Positions 58,842 to 64,000 of a DNA stretch of 64,000 bases are shown one piece after another. The translations under genes and the position numbers were made by a program. Every line of letters begins with the position of its first letter. Position 1 is the first letter of the stretch. The DNA is from Mycolicibacterium grossiae (lineage in GTDB: Bacteria > Actinomycetota > Actinomycetes > Mycobacteriales > Mycobacteriaceae). A model generated the notes under the pieces. The model was not told the DNA's origin. It saw nothing but the letters and a program-made list of their open reading frames with translations, and searched no databases. The stretch lies in NCBI RefSeq assembly GCF_008329645.1, contig NZ_CP043474.1, positions 5,022,001 to 5,086,000 of the forward strand. The letters run 5' to 3'.

Positions 58842-59591
58842 TCACATCACGGCCCCGCCGTTGACGCCGAGGGTCTGCCCGGTGATGAAGCCGGCCTCCT
58901 CGGAGCACAGGAACCCGACGGCCGCGGCGATGTCGGCGCCGGTGCCGAGGCGGCCGAGCGGGATGCTGGCCGCCATCTGCTCGTTCGGCGGCAGATGCCC
59001 GGCGGCCTGCGACTGGTGCTGCATCGGCGTCTCGATGCCCGACGGCGGGATGTTGTTGACGGTGATGCCCGACGATCCGTATTCGCGGGCCAGCGAGCGG
59101 GTCAGGGACAGCAGCGCCCCCTTGGACGCGGCGTAGTGCGCCATGCCCGGCGAGCCGCGCTGGGCACTCGACGACGAGATCATCACGATGCGGCCCCACC
59201 CGGCGGCGAGCATGTCGGGGATCGCCACCTGCGCGCAGTGGAACGTGCCGGTGAGATTGACGTCGATGAGCTTCTGCCAGGACGCGAGGGAGATGTCGAC
59301 GAAGGGGGCGAAGTCGACCAGGCCGGCACTCGTCACCAGCACGTGCACCGGCCCCAGCTCGGTGCGAACCTTCGCGAAGGCCTCCTCGACGGCCCCACGG
59401 TCGCTGACGTCCGCCGCGACCCCGAGCGCGGTGACGCCCTCGGCGCGCAGATCCTCGGTCACCCGTTGCGCGGCAGCGCCGTCGAGGTCCAGTACGGCCA
59501 CCGGGTGGCCGCGCCTGCCCAGCTCGTGGCACGTCGCCTCCCCCATGCCGGAGGCACCGCCCGTCACCACCGCCACCCGTGTCGTTCCCAC
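58842..59591 (-). CDS. Short-chain dehydrogenase/reductase
   Basis: The protein has 249 residues. VVTGGASGMGEATCHELGRR (~ residue 8), VTSAGLVD (~ 88), IVMISSSSAQRGS with Ser (~ 138) and AHYAASKGALLS with Tyr-x3-Lys (~ 152) give a full catalytic set. It sits between the reductase and Rieske genes and probably oxidises the hydroxylated or dihydrodiol product. Confidence 0.94.
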   Translation of the reverse strand: MGTTRVAVVTGGASGMGEATCHELGRRGHPVAVLDLDGAAAQRVTEDLRAEGVTALGVAADVSDRGAVEEAFAKVRTELGPVHVLVTSAGLVDFAPFVDISLASWQKLIDVNLTGTFHCAQVAIPDMLAAGWGRIVMISSSSAQRGSPGMAHYAASKGALLSLTRSLAREYGSSGITVNNIPPSGIETPMQHQSQAAGHLPPNEQMAASIPLGRLGTGADIAAAVGFLCSEEAGFITGQTLGVNGGAVM

Positions 59592-59600
59592 CGACGCCTC

Positions 59601-60629
59601 CTACTCGTAGACCACGTGCACCGCACGACTGGTCGGCAGCGTCTGGCAGGTGAGCACCCAGCCCTCGGCCACCTCGTCGTCGTCCAGCGCGTCGTTGTTG
59701 AGCATGCGCGCGGTGCCTTCCACCACGCGGGCCATGCACGTTCCGCACGAACCGGTTTCGCACGACGCCGGCGCGCGCAGACCGGCCATGCGGGCGGTCT
59801 GCAGCAGCGTGTCCCCCACCCGGTACTCGGCGCGGGTGGTCCGGCGGTCGAGGTCGATGACGACCTCCTCGGTCGCGGCGGACACCGCGTCGGCGTCGTC
59901 GGCCGCTGTCGCGACCGTGAATCGTTCGAGGTGCACCCGCGATTCCTTCACGCCGGCGGCCAGCAGGGTGCGTTCGACGGCGTCCATGAACGGCGTCGGA
60001 CCGCAGACGTAGTAGTGCGCGTCGCCGGCAGGCGCGATGAAGGACTCGATGGCTTCGGGGGTGACGACGCCGACCTCGGCGTCGTAGTGGTGCTCGAGGA
60101 CGAGCCGGTCGGCGTGGCGCGCGGCGAGTTCGGCCAACGGGTCGGCGAAGATCACCGACTCGCGGGACCTGTTGGCGTAGAACAGCCGAACCCGGCGGCC
60201 CGGGTCGGCGAGCGCGGCACGGGCCAGCGACATGATCGGCGTGATCCCACTGCCGCCGGCGAAGGCGACGACCTCGGTGGCGCCACTGAGGTCGCCGCGC
60301 AGGACGAACCGTCCCTCCGGCGGTGCCGCATGCAGCTCGTCGCCCGCGCGTGCGGAGTCGTTGAGCCAGTTCGACACCACGCCACCGGGGTCGCGCTTCA
60401 CGGTGATCCGCAGTTCGCCGTCGACCGGCGCCGAGGACATCGAGTAACAGCGCCGCAGATCGTGGCCGTCGATCCGCACGCGCAGCGTCAGGAACTGGCC
60501 GGCCTCGTAGCGGTACCGGTGTGAGCACTCCGCGGGCACGTCGAGCACCAGCGAGACGGCATCGGAGGTCTCGCGCACCACCCGCGCGATGCGCAGTGGC
60601 GTGAATCCGTCGGTCGTCGAAGCAGCCAT
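59601..60629 (-). CDS. FAD/[2Fe-2S] oxygenase reductase (KshB/PaaE-like)
   Basis: The protein has 342 residues. FAD-binding RCYSMSS (~ residue 58), the NAD(P)H motif AGGSGITPIMSLAR (~ 118), the CGPTPFMDAVE loop (~ 210) and a C-terminal plant-type [2Fe-2S] domain with CETGSCGTC (~ 285) and a fourth Cys in VLTCQT (~ 330). It transfers electrons from NAD(P)H to the Rieske alpha subunit(s). It is the first gene after two CAAGTA-type operators. The order and length resemble the reductase of 3-ketosteroid 9-alpha-hydroxylase. Confidence 0.95.
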   Translation of the reverse strand: MAASTTDGFTPLRIARVVRETSDAVSLVLDVPAECSHRYRYEAGQFLTLRVRIDGHDLRRCYSMSSAPVDGELRITVKRDPGGVVSNWLNDSARAGDELHAAPPEGRFVLRGDLSGATEVVAFAGGSGITPIMSLARAALADPGRRVRLFYANRSRESVIFADPLAELAARHADRLVLEHHYDAEVGVVTPEAIESFIAPAGDAHYYVCGPTPFMDAVERTLLAAGVKESRVHLERFTVATAADDADAVSAATEEVVIDLDRRTTRAEYRVGDTLLQTARMAGLRAPASCETGSCGTCMARVVEGTARMLNNDALDDDEVAEGWVLTCQTLPTSRAVHVVYE

Positions 60630-60638
60630 CGTCGCAAT

Positions 60639-60674
60639 GTTATCAAGTACTTGTCATTAATCTCAAGTAGTTGA
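60639..60674 (-). promoter_or_regulatory. Promoter with two MarR-type operators for the Rieske operon
   Basis: On the minus strand a -35-like TTGAGA (60666-60661) and a -10-like GATAAC (60644-60639) are separated by 16 nt. The dyads CAAGTACTTG (60644-60653) and CAAGTAGTTG (60664-60673) are exactly 20 bp apart, two helical turns, and cover both elements. They lie between marR and the reductase gene. The pattern CAAG-N2-CTTG also resembles the KstR2 consensus as I recall it. Confidence 0.7.
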
Positions 60675-60697
60675 CGCCTTTTCTCCCGCGATCGACG

Positions 60698-61174
60698 TCA
60701 GCCCTCGACGTGGTCGGCGTAGAGCTGATGCCCGGTGCCCTGCTCGACGACGCGGCCGAGCAGTTCACGCAGCGTCTTCTGCTCGGCGGCGCTCAGCACG
60801 CCGAACACCTTGTCGTGCGCGGCGACGGCGTCGTGGACCACCGCTGCGGCGACGTCGCGGCCCTGCTCGGTGAGGAACGCCTGCAGGATGCGACCGTGCT
60901 GCGGATCCTGCCTGCGCTCCACGAGCCCGCGCTTCTCCAGGGCGGTCAGCGCCAACTGCACGCCCTGCGGACTGATCAGCAGGCGACGGGCGAGTTCGGC
61001 GCCCGAGAGACCCGGTTGATTCGACAGTTGCCGCAGCACGCCGATCTGCGCGGTGCTGACGCCGTGACCGCTGACCGCGTCATTGACCGACGTCAGCGAG
61101 AAGTAGAACGCCTGCTTGAGCAGCCACAGGATGTTGTCGGTCAGTTCGATGCCCACCGCGTCGCGCTCGCCCAT
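60698..61174 (-). CDS. MarR-family transcriptional regulator
   Basis: The protein has 158 residues. A dimer helix at the start (LTDNILWLLKQAFYFSLTSV) precedes a winged helix-turn-helix (SGAELARRLLISPQGVQLAL, TALEKRGLVERRQDPQHGRI, ~ residues 55-95). It is directly upstream of the reductase-Rieske operon with paired CAAGTA dyads between, so it most likely represses that operon and responds to an aromatic or ring ligand. Confidence 0.94.
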   Translation of the reverse strand: MGERDAVGIELTDNILWLLKQAFYFSLTSVNDAVSGHGVSTAQIGVLRQLSNQPGLSGAELARRLLISPQGVQLALTALEKRGLVERRQDPQHGRILQAFLTEQGRDVAAAVVHDAVAAHDKVFGVLSAAEQKTLRELLGRVVEQGTGHQLYADHVEG

Positions 61175-61180
61175 GCCTAG

Positions 61181-61186
61181 ACGTTA
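61181..61186 (-). promoter_or_regulatory. Candidate -10 element for a leaderless marR transcript
   Basis: TAACGT on the minus strand ends 6 nt before the marR ATG and contains the TAA stop of the upstream amidohydrolase gene. The spacing fits leaderless mycobacterial transcripts, and no ribosome site is seen. Confidence 0.35.
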
Positions 61187-62449
61187 ACCGCCCGCAAAAC
61201 CGCCCGTACCGCCGCGGTGGATCACTCCGTCCTTCATGACGAAGCGCACGTCGAGCAGGGCCGCGACGTCCGCCGACGGGTCTCCCGGCACCGCGATCAC
61301 GTCGGCGAGGAATCCCGGTGCGAGGCGGCCCAGTTCGTCGGCGACGTCGATGAGGTCGGCGCTCGTGACGGTCGCCGCCCGGATCGCCTCCATCGGCGTC
61401 ATGCCGCGGGACACCAGCGCGATCAGCTCCTTGGCGTTCTGGCCGTGCGGAACCGCGGGAGCATCGGTGCCGCAGGCGATTCGCACGCCTGCGGCGATGG
61501 CCTTGGGCAGCATGGCTTGGGCACGCGGAAAGACGTCCTCGGCCTTGCGGCGCAACTCGGGTGCGATGCGGTCGACGGCCATCGCCTCGGTGAGGTACGT
61601 CGTCGACACCAGGAACGTCCCGTGGTCGACCATCATCTGGATGGTGTCGTCACTGGCGAGGAAGCCGTGTTCGATGCAGTCGATGCCGGCGCGAATGCAG
61701 GCGCGAATGGCGCTGTCTCCCACGGCGTGCGCGGCCACCCGGACGCCGGCGCGGTGGGCCTCGTCGGCGATCGCGGCGAACTCGTCGTCGGAGTACTGCT
61801 GGGCGCCGGGGGCCGTGCTGTGCGACATGACGCCGCCGGAGGCCGACACCTTGATCAGCTTCGCGCCGTGCCGCACCTGGTACCGCACGCAGGCGCGCAC
61901 CTCGTCGATGCCGTTCGCGATGCCCTCGGCCACCGACAGCGGCATGATGCCCGGCGCAAGGCGCTGGAACACCGTCGGGTCGAGGTGCCCGCCGTAGGGC
62001 GTCACGGCATGGCCGGCCGGGAAGATCCGCGGGCCGACGTGCCAGCCCTGGTCGATCGCGCGCATGAGCGCGACGTCGAGCAGGTACCCCCCAGTCTTGA
62101 CCATGAGACCGAGATTCCGCACGGTGGTGAACCCGGCATCGAGCGTGGTGCGGGCATTCACGGCGCCGCGCAGCGTGCGGTAGGCCGGATCGTCCTGCAC
62201 GCCGTGCATCGGGCTCGGCAGGCCCTCGGGACCGCCCGGACCGCCGATGAGCAGGTTCAGTTCCATGTCCATCAGACCCGGCAGCAACGTCACGTCGCCG
62301 AGATCGTGGACCTGCGCCGCCTCCGCCGGCTCCACGGCGGGGTTGACCGCCGTGATGCGGTTGCCCTCGATCACCAGCACGGCGGGCGAGCGCACCACGC
62401 CGGCCTCGACGTCGGCCCAGCGGGCCGCACGCAGGACGGTGACGGTCAC
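61184..62449 (-). CDS. Amidohydrolase superfamily protein without the HxH metal motif
   Basis: The protein has 421 residues from a GTG in the GTGA overlap with the upstream gene. N-terminal and C-terminal beta-sandwich parts flank a barrel. After LPGLMDM the canonical HxH reads ELN (LMDMELNLLI), so two metal ligands are missing. The carboxylated-Lys position (KLIKVSASGG, ~ residue 200), AAHAVGDSA, IEHGFLAS and CGTDAPAVPH (~ residue 330) are preserved. It may bind one metal or use another mechanism. It is last in the second Rieske gene group. Confidence 0.85.
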   Translation of the reverse strand: MTVTVLRAARWADVEAGVVRSPAVLVIEGNRITAVNPAVEPAEAAQVHDLGDVTLLPGLMDMELNLLIGGPGGPEGLPSPMHGVQDDPAYRTLRGAVNARTTLDAGFTTVRNLGLMVKTGGYLLDVALMRAIDQGWHVGPRIFPAGHAVTPYGGHLDPTVFQRLAPGIMPLSVAEGIANGIDEVRACVRYQVRHGAKLIKVSASGGVMSHSTAPGAQQYSDDEFAAIADEAHRAGVRVAAHAVGDSAIRACIRAGIDCIEHGFLASDDTIQMMVDHGTFLVSTTYLTEAMAVDRIAPELRRKAEDVFPRAQAMLPKAIAAGVRIACGTDAPAVPHGQNAKELIALVSRGMTPMEAIRAATVTSADLIDVADELGRLAPGFLADVIAVPGDPSADVAALLDVRFVMKDGVIHRGGTGGFAGG

Positions 62450-62787
62450 GGCACCGGCTCGGAGTCGCAATTCAAGGACGTCGCACCGGAATCCGGTACC
62501 CGCGGCTGCTTCCAGCACTCGACGGGGAAGGACACCATGATCATCGAGTAGAGCAGGTGCATCAGGTTGAGCACGTCCTCGGGCAGGTCGTCGAGGGGAA
62601 ACTTGTCACAGAAGGCGATCGCCTCCTCGGCCCGCGGCGTGATGGCGTCGTAGAACGCCTGCATCTCGCGCATGGAGGTGGCGAGCCGCTTGGCGTAGCG
62701 CTCCCCCTCCGAGCCCAGGCACCAGTCGGAGAAGCGCTCCAGATCGGCGAATTCGACGGGCAGCAGCGACGTCTGGCTGACGGTCAT
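62446..62787 (-). CDS. Small Rieske-associated protein of unknown function, copy 2
   Basis: The protein has 113 residues from the ATG at 62787 (GAGGG upstream). It shares with the 57205 protein the blocks RLATSM, FYDAITPR, EEAIAFCDKFPLDDLPED, LNLMHLLYSMIMVS and a C-terminal PVP. It follows the second Rieske alpha gene by 5 nt and overlaps the amidohydrolase by 4 nt. The repeated gene order suggests a constant partner of these Rieske oxygenases. Confidence 0.8.
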   Translation of the reverse strand: MTVSQTSLLPVEFADLERFSDWCLGSEGERYAKRLATSMREMQAFYDAITPRAEEAIAFCDKFPLDDLPEDVLNLMHLLYSMIMVSFPVECWKQPRVPDSGATSLNCDSEPVP

Positions 62788-62792
62788 CGCCC

Positions 62793-64000
62793 TCACACCT
62801 CGACTGTCTTGCGACGGTAGTCCGCCACCCAGGCGGCAGTCTCGGAGTGCAAGTGCCGGATGAGCACTTCCTGGTCGCACAGCACGAAGTCGTCGAGCAC
62901 CCGCGACTCGATCATGCTCTGCGTCGCCTCGAGGGTGTTCGCGTCCTGCAGGCCGTACTCCTTGAACGACACCGCCGCCAACTCCTGAGCGATGCGCTCG
63001 CGCGGGGTGCGCGGCTCCGGGAAGTAGACCGTGCCCTCGAAGACGTGCGTGTTGTGCGACGTCGGCCAGTAGTGATACGTGAGGTACCACCCCTGGCCCC
63101 AGAACAGGATGACGAAGTTCGGGAAGAGCTGAAACGAATCGAGCCCCCACGGCTCGCATTTCGCCGGGTTGAGACCGGCGGGCATCGCGCCGAGGTCCTG
63201 GGCGTCCCACGGACCGAACAGTCCACTGCGGCAGATGTCTTCGATGGGCTTGCGCATCTCGTCGGCCATCTCCCAGGCCCGCACTCCGGAGGTGCTCACC
63301 AGGCGGTGTGGCCCCTCGATGCGGTAGTGCGGCGCTTCGAACCCTGCCTCGGCGGCGGCCTTCGAGTACGCGGTCGGCGACTGGTTCGCATGCAGTACCG
63401 GTGCGTGGTAGAACTCCTGGAACGCGTCCATGTAGAGCTTCCAATTGGCCTTGACCTCGGACTGGTAATGCCAGCGCGAGGTCATGCGTTCGAAGGGATA
63501 GCCCTCGAGATTCGTGATCATGGGTCCCAGGAAGTCGCGCAGGGACTGCTCGGGTTCGGCGGCGAAGTTGACGAATACGAAGCCCTCCCAGACGTCGCAG
63601 TGCACCTCGACGAGGCCGTAGCGGCTCTTGTCCAGGTCGAAGAACTCGCCTTCCTGCTGCACGAAGGTCAGGTTGCCGTCGAGGTCGTAGCGCCAGGCGT
63701 GGTACTTGCAGGTGAACTGTCGGCAGACGCCGCTGGTCTCCTCCAGCGGCATGTCGTTCCACACCAGCTTGTTGCCGCGGTGCCGGCAGATGTTGTGGAA
63801 GGTCTTGATCTCCCCGCTCGTCGTGCGCACGACGATGATCGAGGTGTTGACGACCTTCAGCTCCTTGGTGAAGTAGCTGCCCTTGCGCGGGATGCGCTCC
63901 ACGCGGCCGACGTTGAGCCATGCCCGCCGGAACACGGCTCTGCGCTCGACCTCGTAGAACTCCGGGTCGATCGAGTCCTCGTAGGACACCGGTGCCGTGC
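62793..64000 (-). CDS. Rieske non-heme iron oxygenase, alpha subunit (N-terminus beyond window)
   Basis: About 402 residues are visible, and the frame is still open at the window end. By alignment to the paralogue at 57537-58808 (TAPVSYEDS here, TGPVSFRDS there) about 20 N-terminal residues are missing, so the GTG at 63989 is internal. Rieske ligands (NICRHRGNKL, TCKYHAWRYD) and iron ligands (DAFQEFYHAPVLH) are present. It has a similar C-terminal SRPBCC domain. It has no reductase of its own in view. Confidence 0.94.
   Translation of the reverse strand, partial: TAPVSYEDSIDPEFYEVERRAVFRRAWLNVGRVERIPRKGSYFTKELKVVNTSIIVVRTTSGEIKTFHNICRHRGNKLVWNDMPLEETSGVCRQFTCKYHAWRYDLDGNLTFVQQEGEFFDLDKSRYGLVEVHCDVWEGFVFVNFAAEPEQSLRDFLGPMITNLEGYPFERMTSRWHYQSEVKANWKLYMDAFQEFYHAPVLHANQSPTAYSKAAAEAGFEAPHYRIEGPHRLVSTSGVRAWEMADEMRKPIEDICRSGLFGPWDAQDLGAMPAGLNPAKCEPWGLDSFQLFPNFVILFWGQGWYLTYHYWPTSHNTHVFEGTVYFPEPRTPRERIAQELAAVSFKEYGLQDANTLEATQSMIESRVLDDFVLCDQEVLIRHLHSETAAWVADYRRKTVEV

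Noticed and set aside
57597..60524. 975-codon open frame on the plus strand
   Set aside because: It is antisense to the Rieske, SDR and reductase genes, whose motifs are intact. Its composition (Arg/His/Val/Gly-rich) is typical of a high-G+C shadow frame, and it has no domain.
63989..64000. Start of the last Rieske gene at GTG 63989
   Set aside because: Codons upstream of it match the paralogue (TAPVS), so the real start is beyond the window.
1..64000. tRNA, rRNA, insertion sequence or prophage genes
   Set aside because: No cloverleaf-like segment, rRNA-like block, transposase motif or long terminal inverted repeat was noticed. Without tRNAscan or BLAST, small elements could be missed.

Overview
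The window reads as a chromosomal segment of a free-living, rapid-growing mycobacterium (Mycolicibacterium/Mycobacterium type). The evidence is very high G+C, many GTG starts with 1-4 nt stop/start overlaps, a complete yrbEA-yrbEB-mceABCDEF locus, Mce-associated membrane proteins, a mycofactocin-type short-chain dehydrogenase and several mycobacterial-style small secreted proteins. No rRNA, tRNA, CRISPR array, transposase or phage gene was seen.

Layout. (1) 1-5.5 kb: end of an ABC ATPase, a lipoprotein substrate-binding protein and two permeases (spermidine/putrescine type), a MerR regulator and a divergent MFS transporter. (2) 5.5-8.7 kb: ChaB-like protein, LtrA-like membrane protein, and two tail-to-tail overlapping IspD-family genes, one with a degenerate nucleotide-binding signature. 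(3) 8.7-16.9 kb: two Mce-associated proteins, two acyl-CoA synthetases, an amidohydrolase, an enoyl-CoA hydratase, an SDR and a SnoaL-like protein. (4) 17-21.2 kb: small exported proteins and a divergent TetR/P450 pair. (5) 21.3-36.1 kb, minus strand: one long probable operon running aldehyde dehydrogenase, CoA transferase, OB-fold protein, thiolase-like protein, yrbEA, yrbEB, mceA-F, so catabolic genes and importer appear co-transcribed. (6) 36.4-53.5 kb: SDRs, ferredoxins, two P450s, an acyl-CoA dehydrogenase pair, two amidohydrolases, a Rieske ferredoxin, alpha/beta hydrolases, a NuoF-like flavoprotein, a zinc-ribbon/OB-fold/thiolase fusion and two beta-hydroxyacid dehydrogenase-type genes. 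(7) 53.5-64 kb, mostly minus strand: a DUF559 remnant, ferredoxin/P450, CMD-like and TauD-like proteins, two Rieske oxygenase alpha subunits each coupled to a ~110-residue partner, an FAD/[2Fe-2S] reductase, a MarR regulator and a metal-ligand-deficient amidohydrolase.

How it may work (inference): the Mce complex imports a hydrophobic substrate. P450 and Rieske oxygenases, fed by ferredoxins and one or two reductases, hydroxylate it. SDRs and the aldehyde dehydrogenase oxidise it to an acid. FadD or CoA transferase activates the acid, and acyl-CoA dehydrogenases, hydratase and OB-fold/thiolase proteins (thiolytic or retro-aldol) shorten it. No steroid ring-degradation genes (kstD, hsaC and similar) are visible, so the substrate is unknown.

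A unifying regulatory signal is visible. The palindrome GAGAAT-N3-ATTCTC occurs in perfect form just upstream of three minus-strand transcription units (near 13.1, 41.9 and 55.7 kb), and imperfect copies precede others (36.3, 36.2, 16.9, 14.8, 10.3 kb). This suggests one repressor controls much of the 10-56 kb region. Separate operators mark the TetR/P450 pair (18.1 kb), the MarR-linked Rieske operon (60.65 kb) and possibly the MerR/MFS pair (4.05 kb).
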